Below, piece after piece: positions 8,064 through 15,712 of a DNA stretch of 64,000 nt. Location of the stretch: contig OZ242032.1 of the NCBI GenBank assembly GCA_965205045.1, positions 1 through 64,000 on the forward strand, in the 5' to 3' direction. How positions within the stretch are numbered: the stretch's first letter is position 1; every line of letters starts with the position of its first letter. This DNA comes from UBA6522 sp965205045 (GTDB taxonomy: Bacteria > Pseudomonadota > Gammaproteobacteria > Steroidobacterales > Rariloculaceae). Under the pieces are notes generated by a model. The model was not told the DNA's origin. It saw only the letters and a list, made by a program, of their open reading frames with translations, and ran no database searches. A program made the translations under genes and the position numbers.

Positions 8064-9488
8064 CTACGGATAGTCAATGAGGCCCTCGCGCTCGATAAAG
8101 ACGGCGTAGACGTACCTGCGCCTCTCACCGTCCCCGAGGACCACGTTGTCGATCTCCACCTCATAGAGCGTGTCGTATTCCCAGCCGTCCACCTGCCAGC
8201 TCAGGAAATTGGGAAGCCCATAGGCCTTGCTGTCGGTGTAACGGTCGCTGATGGGCAGGTTCTCGTCGTCAGCAATACGGGTCACGGTGACGGCCGCGTC
8301 CCTGAAGTAGTCGCCGCGGTTATCCCAGAAAGACGCCTTGTCCTCGATGACGCTGAAGCTCCACGGCGCGTCGCCTTCTACGAGATGAAAGGGGTAAACC
8401 TCATACGGGAAGGCGATAAACTCCACCTCGATCTCCGCCGTTCCGACAAGTTCACGAGGGTAGCCAAACGCCTTATGGGCCGCGAACCCGTCTACCTGGC
8501 CGTAAGCGAACCAACGGGAAAAGGGGTTGAGAACCCAGCGCCTGTGACCCGCGGCGGCCAACAGGCTGACGTTGGTCGCGTCATGGGTCCAGCCGATCAT
8601 GTCGGCGGCCGGGTCTGACAGGACACTGGAGCCATTGACACTGGAGGCAGACAGGTTGCTGGTCCCGCTGCCTGCCGCCCCCGCTTCGCTGTAACACGCA
8701 GAGCTGGTGGCGGGCATATGGTCCAGAAAGTCGTTGGCGGCCTGGATCAGCGCCGTCTCCTGCGCCTGCCGGCTGTATGACGAGTTCCACCTGACGGGCG
8801 GCAAGCCATGCAAGTCCCGGATCCGGTTTGCCGCCTCCAGGGCGCGGTTCCTGGCGTTCTGTGTCAGCCGCCCCGCAAGGCAGGCGGCCACGTCCGGCTG
8901 CTCGGCGTACAGGTAATCCCTGGTCTGATAGGTTCCTGCCGCGGCGTCGGCATCGTATTGACGCCAGTATGTCCGGTCGTAACCGGCCAGCGCCTCGCCC
9001 CACACCGCGGCGATTTCAAAATGCTGGGTGCCCTCGTTCCACTCCAGCAAGGTCCGTTGTCCCGGCTCGGGGAAGTCATCGACCACCGTCCGGCGGATCA
9101 CGCCTTCCAGGAACGCCTCGCCGGTCGTTCCGACGGTGAACGTGCTGCGGGCAAACGCCACGCCGTCGTCGTACGCCGCGACGACGTGCTCGCCGTCGCC
9201 AAGCAGCGCCCAATTGATCCACATGAGAAAGCCGTGATGGGTCGTCCCGGCGCATTGCCCGGCCGTTCGCGGGTCACGACGTTCCTGCCGCATGGCGACG
9301 GCGCGATGGCTCCCCTCGTCGATCGTGACGGTGATATGGCCGGCATCGCATTTCCAGCCGGAGACAAAGCCGATGCCGGACAGGACCGAGTTGTTAGCCG
9401 GGCTTTCCAGGACAGCCGCCCAGCTCGCCGCGGCAGCGAACATGACCAGGCTGGCAAGGGCGAAAAGGACCCTCCGAATTGATCCCAT
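8064..9488 (-). CDS. Secreted CAP/SCP-domain protein
   Basis: The ATG at 9488 follows GGGAGAG. This 474-residue protein has a signal peptide (VLFALASLVMFAAAASWA). Residues about 25-110 form an Ig-like or carbohydrate-binding-like part (GFVSGWKCDAGHITV). The middle and C-terminal part resembles the CAP/SCP superfamily: LPPVRWNSSYSRQAQETAL, NDFLDHMPATSSACY and AAGHRRWVLNP. CAP proteins are secreted and often act at cell surfaces or on host partners; the role here is unknown. A first methionine at 9527 lacks a ribosome site. Confidence 0.75.
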   Translation of the reverse strand: MGSIRRVLFALASLVMFAAAASWAAVLESPANNSVLSGIGFVSGWKCDAGHITVTIDEGSHRAVAMRQERRDPRTAGQCAGTTHHGFLMWINWALLGDGEHVVAAYDDGVAFARSTFTVGTTGEAFLEGVIRRTVVDDFPEPGQRTLLEWNEGTQHFEIAAVWGEALAGYDRTYWRQYDADAAAGTYQTRDYLYAEQPDVAACLAGRLTQNARNRALEAANRIRDLHGLPPVRWNSSYSRQAQETALIQAANDFLDHMPATSSACYSEAGAAGSGTSNLSASSVNGSSVLSDPAADMIGWTHDATNVSLLAAAGHRRWVLNPFSRWFAYGQVDGFAAHKAFGYPRELVGTAEIEVEFIAFPYEVYPFHLVEGDAPWSFSVIEDKASFWDNRGDYFRDAAVTVTRIADDENLPISDRYTDSKAYGLPNFLSWQVDGWEYDTLYEVEIDNVVLGDGERRRYVYAVFIEREGLIDYP

Positions 9489-9598
9489 TTTCTCTCCCAC
9501 AGACGCTTCCTTCGCACCCGGGATCAAGGCCGCAGCTTTCGCTGCCAGGCCCCGAGGCCCGACTCACTCACCGGTCTCCTCACCAGGCCCGGCATGCC

Positions 9599-9777
9599 TT
9601 ACGTTTCCTCTCCGCAGATGTGCTGCGCCCGCTGGTAGGACGCGATGAATTCGTCCATGTGCCGCGCCAGCCCGTCCTGGCCCTTTGAGGAAGAAGACCC
9701 GCGCCAGCTCCGGGCGGCTCACCAGGATCGTGCGGAGGGCGCCCAGGGCAAGGCCCCGGCGGCAGGATCGGCGCGTC
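9599..9777 (-). pseudogene. Relic of a Slam gene (signal peptide and TPR part)
   Basis: The minus strand reads TTRRSCRRGLALGALRTIL, like the Slam signal peptide, then SRPELARVFFLKG, like the Slam TPR region (RLELARAFFLKG). After a frameshift comes QDGLAR. The middle of the TPR region is deleted. The insertion boundary of the IS200/IS605 copy at 9778 lies exactly at its 5' end, so the element inserted at or near the start codon of this relic. Confidence 0.7.
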
Positions 9778-9920
9778 GTGACGACTCCGCCGCTTGAAAG
9801 CGGCGGCTTCTGGAGCAACGCATGCCCTTACATCAGGCTACGTTAGCGCTCGCAAGGCTCCGTTCGAGCCGTAGGATCAACTGTGCGGACACCACATCGC
9901 GCGGGGCAACAAGGCCGCAC

Positions 9921-10949
9921 TCAGGACAGCGATGCACCCGGACGGCCAGTCCTGAGCGGAGTCGAAGGGCTGCGGACTTCGCAGCCGCACAGGCAATGCT
10001 GGCTCGTCCCGGCCGGGTTCACTTCCACCACTCGTCGCCCAGCCTCTGCCGCTTTGACGATGAGTTTTTCCAGAAAGGAACGCCACGCCGCATCGTGTAT
10101 CGACTTGGCAAGCATGCCTTTGGCCATGCCGCCGATGTTGAGCTTTTCAACGGCAATAAGTTGGTAGCCGTCAACGATCTGTCGAGACAACTTATGCACG
10201 AAATCAGCCCGTTGATTGGCGATATGCTCGTGAACGCGCTGCAGCTCCCATACGGCCTTGCGGCGGCCGTTCGACCCCTTGACGCGGCGTGCCACCTTGC
10301 GCTGCGCCCGTCGCAAGCGCTTCTGAGCGTTCCTGTACCAGCGGGGGTTGGGTGTCAGGTCGCCCGTGCTGAGCGCAGCGAAGTGATCCAGGCCAACGTC
10401 GATTCCGACCTCCCCTTCCATAGTTGGCAGCGGCTCGGGGTCGTATTCGACGCTGAAGCAGACGTGCCAGCGCCCGCCGCGGCGACGCACGGTCGCGGTC
10501 TTGATCTTGCCAGCGATCTGGCGGTGCCACTTGACGCGGACTTCGCCGACACCTTGCAGGTAGAGCTTGCCATTGTCGCGGATGCGGCAGCCGTCGCCAT
10601 AGGACGGAAACGTGAGGGAGTCGTAGCGGTCCCGCGACTTGAAGCGCGGAAAGCCGGGCTTGCCGCCGGACTTCACCCGTCGGAAGAATGCCTGGAACGC
10701 CTTGTCGAGGCGCCGCAGAACGTCCTGGCAGGCGCTGAAGTTGGCGGGTGTCGGGGCGCCGCTGGCGCGCAGGTCCTTGAGGTCGCCAGCCTGGGCGTTG
10801 TAGTTGAGCGAGACGTGGCGGCGCTGCCAGGCGAACCGGCGTTGCTGCAGGGCGGCGTTGTAAAGCCTTTGTGCCGCCGTAAGCTCGCGGTCCAGGGCCT
10901 CGGTCTGCTTGCGAGTGGGGTAGAGCCGGAACTTGAACGCTTTGCGCAT
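9921..10949 (-). CDS. tnpB: TnpB of IS200/IS605 copy A, C-terminally frameshifted
   Basis: This 342-residue RNA-guided nuclease of the TnpB/Cas12 ancestor family starts directly after tnpA. RuvC-I is GEVGIDVGLDHFAAL with the catalytic Asp. RuvC-II is LIAVEKLNIGGM with the Glu. The zinc-finger start TSQHCLCGC is present. A repeat-like insertion at 9949-9970 then shifts the frame, giving an aberrant tail. The lost tail (LAVRVHRCPECGLVAPRDV, stop at 9833-9835) is still readable in another frame and would supply the second CxxC and the third RuvC Asp. The protein as encoded is probably inactive. Confidence 0.88.
   Translation of the reverse strand: MRKAFKFRLYPTRKQTEALDRELTAAQRLYNAALQQRRFAWQRRHVSLNYNAQAGDLKDLRASGAPTPANFSACQDVLRRLDKAFQAFFRRVKSGGKPGFPRFKSRDRYDSLTFPSYGDGCRIRDNGKLYLQGVGEVRVKWHRQIAGKIKTATVRRRGGRWHVCFSVEYDPEPLPTMEGEVGIDVGLDHFAALSTGDLTPNPRWYRNAQKRLRRAQRKVARRVKGSNGRRKAVWELQRVHEHIANQRADFVHKLSRQIVDGYQLIAVEKLNIGGMAKGMLAKSIHDAAWRSFLEKLIVKAAEAGRRVVEVNPAGTSQHCLCGCEVRSPSTPLRTGRPGASLS
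9949..9970. repeat. Dispersed CTTCGAC..CTCAGGA repeat inside tnpB copy A
   Basis: AGTCCTGAGCGGAGTCGAAGGG is the reverse complement of the repeat core seen at 11468-11498, 19999-20018, 29767-29820 and elsewhere. It interrupts the TnpB zinc-finger coding region and changes the frame. Confidence 0.75.
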
Positions 10950-11360
10950 CTACTTGCCTCGGCCTTTCTTCTGGCCCTCGATGTAGCGACGCACCGTGGC
11001 GTCGGAGACGTGCCCGACGCTGCCCATGTAGTAGGAACGGCTCCAAAGGGTCGGCATGCGGCTGACAAGGTGGGGGAACTCCTGGCGCAACATGCGGGAC
11101 GTCCATCCCTTGAACTGGTTGACGATATGCGCAGGCGCCAACGTGGGCGGCATGTCCACGAACAGGTGCACGTGGTCCGGCATGACCTCCATCGCCCGGA
11201 TGATGCCTTCCATCTCGTCGGCCTTTTCGCTGAGCAGTGCCTTGAGCCTTTCGGCAACAGCCCCGACCAATACGGGCAGTCGGTATTTGGGGCACCAGAC
11301 GACGTGATACTTGAGCGCGAAGACGGCACCGGCGTTTTTGCGGAAGCGTTGATCAACCAT
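10950..11360 (-). CDS. tnpA: IS200-type Y1 transposase (copy A)
   Basis: This 136-residue single-strand transposase has the HUH metal-binding motif PDHVHLFVDMPP and the catalytic tyrosine in TVRRYIEGQ near the C-terminus. FALKYHVVWCPKYR is the usual N-terminal block. The ATG at 11360 is chosen because homologues begin just before this block; a TTG 36 bases upstream also fits the frame. Its stop codon abuts the tnpB start. It is identical to copy B, so it is probably active or was until recently. Confidence 0.93.
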   Translation of the reverse strand: MVDQRFRKNAGAVFALKYHVVWCPKYRLPVLVGAVAERLKALLSEKADEMEGIIRAMEVMPDHVHLFVDMPPTLAPAHIVNQFKGWTSRMLRQEFPHLVSRMPTLWSRSYYMGSVGHVSDATVRRYIEGQKKGRGK

Positions 11361-11467
11361 GCAGCCAGTATAGCCGACATGGTATTTAATTGGCAAGAAA
11401 ATAACTCAAGGCATGTTGCCAAAAGCGGCATCGAGTCGCTTCCGACAACCTCCTATCCCCCTCCTGA

Positions 11468-11498
11468 TCCTTCGACTCGGCTCAGGATTGTCGAAGGA
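11468..11498. repeat. Dispersed repeat with hairpin ends, in IS left end (copy A)
   Basis: TCCTTCGAC (11468-11476) and GTCGAAGGA (11490-11498) form a perfect 9-base stem around TCGGCTCAGGATT. It lies between the element's left-end hairpin and tnpA and is copied with the element. Confidence 0.75.
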
Positions 11499-11759
11499 CG
11501 CCTGAAGGCGGCAGTCCCCCGGAGGGACTTATGGGGCGGCCCCGGCGCCGCCCACCTGGTTTGGCAGCTGCCGGGACCTGGCGCGCCGGACGGCATGTCA
11601 TGGGGAGTTATCCAGTTTCCATGACACGGCATCCGGCACACGTTGCAAAAGGTGGGGCGGGGGCGGCGGCGCGCGATTCAGCCATGGACGCCCGCCGCCC
11701 CCTGTCCGCCGGCAGCAGCGCAAACCGCAGGAGGTACCCGCTCGTGCCGGCGGCGTCCT

Positions 11760-12830
11760 TCAAAACGGCCCGATGCCGAGCAGCTTCTCGGCGTTGCGGT
11801 GGGCGATCTTCTCCTTGGCGGCGCGCGGCAGGGCGACCGCCCGGAACCAGTCGGCGCCCAGCTTGTTGCTCACGAACGGGTAATCGACCGCGAACAGCAC
11901 GCGGTCCTCGCCCATCACGGCCAGCACCAGCGTCAGCAGCTCGTCGCGGAAAAAGGCGCTGGTGGTGATCCAGAAGTTGTCGTGGAAGTACTGCTGTACC
12001 GGCTTCTCAAGCTTGCCCGCGGTGATGCGCGCCAGGTCGTCGCCGAAGCGCCAGTAGAAAAACGGCAGCCCTTCGCCCATGTGGCCGACGATGATCTGCA
12101 GCTTCGGATGCCGGTCGAAGACGCCGCTGACGATCATGCGCAGGCACTGCAGCGCCACCTCCTGGTGCCAGCCGTAGCCGGCGCCGCTGAGCACGCGGCC
12201 CACCAGCGGATCGCCCACGTCGTTGTAGTACAGGTCCATTGCCGCCGGCGACGCCCAGTTGGGGTGGATGTAGATGGGCACGCCGAGGGCCTCGGCCTTG
12301 GCCAGCACCGGCGCAAAGTCGGCATGGTCGAGGAACTTGCCGTCCACGGCGCCGTAGGTCATGGCGCCCAGGAAGCCGAGGTTGCGCACCGCATGCTCCA
12401 GCTCGGCAGGGGCGGCGTCGGGCGCGCTCAAGGGCAGGGTGGCAAAGGCGCGGAAGCGTTCCGGGTAGGCCGGGATGACCTCGTGCGCCACCCACTCGTT
12501 GAGCCGGCGGGCGTAGGCGACGCCCGCCGGGCCGGGAAGGTTCTGGGCGCCGGGCGTCAGGGCGGACAGCACCTGCAGGTCGATGCCGGCGGCGTCCATG
12601 TCGGCGATGCGGCCGGCGCCCACGTCGTTGATGTCGAAGCGCGGCACGCCCTTGGGAAAGCGGATGTTGTTGAGCCGCTGCAGCTCCGGGGTGGCGAAGT
12701 GTTCCTCCAGGCCGAGCAGGAACAGCTTGTCCGCCCTGGCCGGAGCCGCCAGCCCCAGGGCCGCCATGCCGAGGGCGGCGCGTCCCAGGAGCTGCCGCCG
12801 CGTGAGTCCCGCGTGGTTGCTTAGGGTCAT
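11760..12830 (-). CDS. Tat-exported amidohydrolase (amidohydrolase_2/decarboxylase type)
   Basis: This 356-residue protein starts at an ATG behind CAGGAG. The N-terminus has a twin-arginine signal (TRRQLLGRAALGMAAL). The mature enzyme shows amidohydrolase_2 features: LEEHFATPE at the first metal site, YIHPNW, IVGHMGEGLPFFYWR and a C-terminal LFAVDYPF with the conserved Asp. Relatives are metal-dependent hydrolases or decarboxylases of aromatic carboxylates. The substrate is unknown. The periplasmic location is predicted from the Tat signal. Confidence 0.85.
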   Translation of the reverse strand: MTLSNHAGLTRRQLLGRAALGMAALGLAAPARADKLFLLGLEEHFATPELQRLNNIRFPKGVPRFDINDVGAGRIADMDAAGIDLQVLSALTPGAQNLPGPAGVAYARRLNEWVAHEVIPAYPERFRAFATLPLSAPDAAPAELEHAVRNLGFLGAMTYGAVDGKFLDHADFAPVLAKAEALGVPIYIHPNWASPAAMDLYYNDVGDPLVGRVLSGAGYGWHQEVALQCLRMIVSGVFDRHPKLQIIVGHMGEGLPFFYWRFGDDLARITAGKLEKPVQQYFHDNFWITTSAFFRDELLTLVLAVMGEDRVLFAVDYPFVSNKLGADWFRAVALPRAAKEKIAHRNAEKLLGIGPF

Positions 12831-12864
12831 GTTCGTCTACTCCTGATGAGATAACCGCCTTCTC

Positions 12865-13446
12865 TTAATCAATCGACACCCGCGTCGTCACCGTCATCGC
12901 CACGGCGTCTTCGCCAAGCATGACCTCGTAGCCCATGACGAACCGTTCGGTCACGTTGAACTCGACGGCGCCGCCCCACTGCTCCGAGGTGCCGTCGGCG
13001 CCAAGAAAAATGGAGCCGCCGAGCGACAGGTCCATCACCGGGTTGACAGATACGGTGAGCCGCGGCTGGATCATGTAGTCGTCACTGTTGCCGTCCCCGC
13101 CCGGGTCGTCGGCGTCAATGATGGAGTGAATGTAGCCGGCGAGAACGAGGGAGCTGAAGCGTTCGGTGTATTCCGAATAGAGGCCGATGCCCGCACCGAA
13201 ACCCGTCGTATTCGTGGTGCCGCCGCCGGTGGTGAGGGTCGTCAGGGTGGTCGAGCCCCACACGCTGAACCAGTCGCTTATCTCGTGCGATCCGATCAAA
13301 TTGAGCGTGTGGGCCGGGTCGTCGGAGCCTTTGGCGTCGAGATACGTGTACTGAACGAACAGGTCGGCGTTGAAGCCGTCGGCGCGCGGCGAGGCGCCGG
13401 GCGCCAGGACCGCCAAGGCGGCCAGCACGACCAGAAGATGCTTCAT
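12865..13446 (-). CDS. Probable outer-membrane beta-barrel protein
   Basis: This 193-residue protein has a signal peptide (MKHLLVVLAALAVLAPGA) and alternating strands throughout (NADLFVQYTYLD, LVLAGYIHSII, QPRLTVSVNPVMDLSL, GGAVEFNVTERFVMGYEV). Size and pattern suit an eight-stranded barrel. It starts one base after the DoxX stop, so the two are translationally coupled. No specific family is recognised. Confidence 0.65.
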   Translation of the reverse strand: MKHLLVVLAALAVLAPGASPRADGFNADLFVQYTYLDAKGSDDPAHTLNLIGSHEISDWFSVWGSTTLTTLTTGGGTTNTTGFGAGIGLYSEYTERFSSLVLAGYIHSIIDADDPGGDGNSDDYMIQPRLTVSVNPVMDLSLGGSIFLGADGTSEQWGGAVEFNVTERFVMGYEVMLGEDAVAMTVTTRVSID

Positions 13447-13447
13447 C

Positions 13448-13834
13448 TCAACGTCCCCGCAGTATGTCCCAGTCGTCCCGCATGGCGTCCCGATGGCCGA
13501 GCACGGCCAGCAGCAGGCCGCCCATGATGGCGAGGTTCTTGAGAAAGTCGTACACCGCGCCCGGGCCGCGAAACGGGTGCTCGAACAGCAGCGTCACCGG
13601 CACCATGAACAGCAACAGGGCCGCGGCCGCCCAGCCGATCTTGCGGCCCAGTACCAGCAAGGCGCCGCCCACCACCTCCACCACGCCCGCCGCCAGCGCC
13701 GCCAGCACCGGCAGCGGCAGGCCGAGCGCGGCAATGTCGGCGGCGGTCTCCGGCACGTCCGTCAGCTTGCCGAATCCCGACACCACGAAGATGCCGGCGA
13801 GCATGACGCGCGCGGCGGCGTGGGCGTATGGCAT
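13448..13834 (-). CDS. DoxX-family membrane protein
   Basis: This 128-residue protein starts at 13834 behind TAGGAGA. It has four predicted membrane segments and the DoxX signature: RVMLAGIFVVSGFGKL near the start, then GVVEVVGGALLVLGR and FEHPFRGPGAVYDFLKNLAIMG. DoxX proteins are inner-membrane redox or quinone-associated subunits whose exact roles vary. It is followed at one base by the barrel-protein gene and preceded by a tiny membrane ORF. Confidence 0.88.
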   Translation of the reverse strand: MPYAHAAARVMLAGIFVVSGFGKLTDVPETAADIAALGLPLPVLAALAAGVVEVVGGALLVLGRKIGWAAAALLLFMVPVTLLFEHPFRGPGAVYDFLKNLAIMGGLLLAVLGHRDAMRDDWDILRGR

Positions 13835-13869
13835 GGGTCGTCTCCTATTCGGCTCCGCGCCGTGAAAGG

Positions 13870-14010
13870 TCAGCGTGAGTCCTGCCAGTACACGGCCTGG
13901 CTGCGTTTCGTGCGCCACGTCAGGCATGCGAGGGCGGCGAACATGCCGACGCCGGATACGATACACAGGGCGATCAGGGCCGTCTCGACGGCGGGTGTGT
14001 AGGCGATCAT
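13870..14010 (-). CDS. Tiny single-pass membrane protein, 46 residues
   Basis: The ATG at 14010 lies 6 bases after GGAAGCACC. The product has one hydrophobic helix (ALIALCIVSGVGMFAALACL) and a basic tail (TWRTKRSQAVYW). It lies 35 bases upstream of the DoxX gene on the same strand. No family is recognised. The match of ribosome site, membrane helix and positive-inside tail supports it. Confidence 0.5.
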   Translation of the reverse strand: MIAYTPAVETALIALCIVSGVGMFAALACLTWRTKRSQAVYWQDSR

Positions 14011-14079
14011 TTGTTGGGTGCTTCCTTTCTACATGATGGTGACGCGAGGCCGCGGCAGGAGTATCAAGCGCGCCATAGG

Positions 14080-14910
14080 TCAATCCCTTCTCCCGCCGAA
14101 CACCCCCACGATCCGGTCGCGCTCGAACACCCCGCCGACCTCGCCGTGCTCGGCGCCGAAGAACTGCCCGGTCAGCGTGTCGCCCACCTCGGCGTTGTAT
14201 TCGAAAAGCCCGTCCTCAACCGCCAAACCCTCCCACGTCATGTCGGGGCGCCGAACCACCAGCCGGCTCAGCATGTTGGTGAACGACACGTCGGCCGTCA
14301 TGCCGACGTCGTCCACCTCGACCACGATGGTCGCGTCGCCCGAAATGCCGTCGCCCCGGTCGGGCCAGTCATCGAGGTCCACGCCCCGCATGAAGCCGTT
14401 CCACGTCGCGGTCATCGCGGCGCCGAGGTCCGGACTGGTGCCGGGGGAGAACCCGACGGCATAGCCCTGGACGACGGTCAGGCCGTGGTTTTCGGGGTCG
14501 AGGAAGTCGTTCGACTGGATGGCGAAGAAGCTATCTGCCATCCAGCCGCCGTAGACCTGGACGCGGTAGTCGTCTTGCCGCAGGCTTTCGTGGCCCAGAT
14601 GGATGCCGCCCCGTATGCCGAGCATCTCCAGTTGTATATCCTCCAGCGTGAAGTCCTCGGTGCACGCCGGCCCCTGGCATAGCGCCGCCGGGCGGAATTC
14701 GTACAGATCGTCGGCGCCGCGCCGGTAGCCGACGACGGGGCCGTTGATGACCGTGTTGCCGCGCTCCAGGATGTCGTGGTAGAGGGCGCGGGCGGCCTCG
14801 TCGGAAAGCGGCGGCTCCGGCGGCGGCTGGACCGTGCGCAGTTCGGTTCTTTGAATGCAGCCCGAGGCAAGCAGGGCGAGCAGGGCCGCAAGGGCGTATC
14901 GGTGCATCAT
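14080..14910 (-). CDS. TbpB-like surface lipoprotein (barrel C-terminus)
   Basis: This 276-residue protein has a lipobox (LLASGC) and an extended Pro-rich tether (QPPPEPPLSD). Its C-terminus has the transferrin-binding-protein B barrel ending: LTGQFFGAEHGEVGGVF followed by GVFGGRRD. This G-x-F-[YF]-G, E-V-G-G-V-F, G-x-F-G pattern marks proteins exported through Slam. The intact Slam gene lies 5.3 kb away. It may bind a host or environmental ligand; none is deducible. Confidence 0.78.
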   Translation of the reverse strand: MMHRYALAALLALLASGCIQRTELRTVQPPPEPPLSDEAARALYHDILERGNTVINGPVVGYRRGADDLYEFRPAALCQGPACTEDFTLEDIQLEMLGIRGGIHLGHESLRQDDYRVQVYGGWMADSFFAIQSNDFLDPENHGLTVVQGYAVGFSPGTSPDLGAAMTATWNGFMRGVDLDDWPDRGDGISGDATIVVEVDDVGMTADVSFTNMLSRLVVRRPDMTWEGLAVEDGLFEYNAEVGDTLTGQFFGAEHGEVGGVFERDRIVGVFGGRRD

Positions 14911-15112
14911 TGCCTCCTGTTCCGGGTGGCCTCAGCGGTGCCTGGCAGGGTTGACGTCAGGTCACGGTCGAGGCCAATTTCGCTTCGGCCTTGTCCTTCG
15001 CCGCTGCTCGCGCTCACCGCTCAGCCGGCGAAGCAGCCGGTCATTGTACTGCTGCACGAAGCCGGGTATGCGAAGCACGCCGGTACGGTCTGCCGACCAT
15101 GGAGACCCTGCC

Positions 15113-15712
15113 TCAGGACTCGCCGAACGCGTAGATGAGGTCGTCTTCGTAGAGAAGGTTGCCGCTGACGTCCCGGAGCCGCAGGTCGACAGCGCCCGCA
15201 GCCTCGCCGCAAGCGTCCTGGTACATCTCCTTGATGGGCGTCAGGTCAAAGTCATAGCTTTCTGTCGGGTACGCCTCGCACGGGTCGTCGTGATCATCGT
15301 GCGCCAGGAAGACGTCGAGGACGACCGGGGGCAGGTCACATTCATCGTCGGCGATCATGGCAGCGACCAGGGTGAAGTCGTGCTCTCTGCACCCACCACC
15401 ATACGACACCGTGAGGGTCAACGTATCCGCTTCCAGGACCGGGGTCCGGTCCTCGCCCGTGTCAACGTCCCGGCCTGTACGGAGGTCATAATCATCACTC
15501 CCCCATTGGCTTGGCTCCGCGTCTTCATGGTTAATGACGACCCCTCCCGGAGGCGGCGGGAGCGGCGGACGATCGTCGTCGCGGCTGCCGGACATGATGG
15601 CCTTGTCCGGGTCTTCCGCATCAACGCCCGACGATCCCGAATCGCAGCCCGTGACAACGAGCGCGGCCAGGCAGAGCGCGAACCCGGCGATCTTTTGCAA
15701 GGAGGCGGTCAT
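15113..15712 (-). CDS. Lipoprotein with GGGCxxHdF motif
   Basis: This 199-residue protein starts inside the stop of the upstream protease gene (ATGA overlap, 4 bases), so it is translationally coupled to it. The lipobox is LVVTGC. The mature part has a Pro-rich linker (RPPLPPPPGG) and a small domain with YGGGCREHDFTL and FLAHDDHDDPCEAYP, cysteine-containing and strand-rich. I recognise this motif set from uncharacterised lipoproteins only. Coupling suggests a role with the secreted protease, such as an inhibitor or anchor. Confidence 0.7.
   Translation of the reverse strand: MTASLQKIAGFALCLAALVVTGCDSGSSGVDAEDPDKAIMSGSRDDDRPPLPPPPGGVVINHEDAEPSQWGSDDYDLRTGRDVDTGEDRTPVLEADTLTLTVSYGGGCREHDFTLVAAMIADDECDLPPVVLDVFLAHDDHDDPCEAYPTESYDFDLTPIKEMYQDACGEAAGAVDLRLRDVSGNLLYEDDLIYAFGES

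Larger units (their letters stand above)
9778..11539 (-). mobile_element. IS200/IS605-family element, copy A (1762 bp)
   Basis: The sequence matches 35047-36808 in inverted orientation along its whole length, and the flanks diverge at once outside 9778 and 11539. Both ends carry subterminal hairpins typical of the family: AGTCCC/GGGACT at 11513-11529 (left end) and CCGCCGCT/AGCGGCGG at 9787-9806 (right end). It encodes a Y1 transposase and a frameshifted TnpB on the minus strand. A dispersed repeat (11468-11498) lies between the left-end hairpin and tnpA. Confidence 0.92.

Noticed and set aside
9822..11624. 600-residue plus-strand ORF over IS copy A (and its 577-residue twin at 35031-36764)
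   Set aside because: Antisense to tnpA/tnpB in both copies; HUH and RuvC motifs are only on the other strand.
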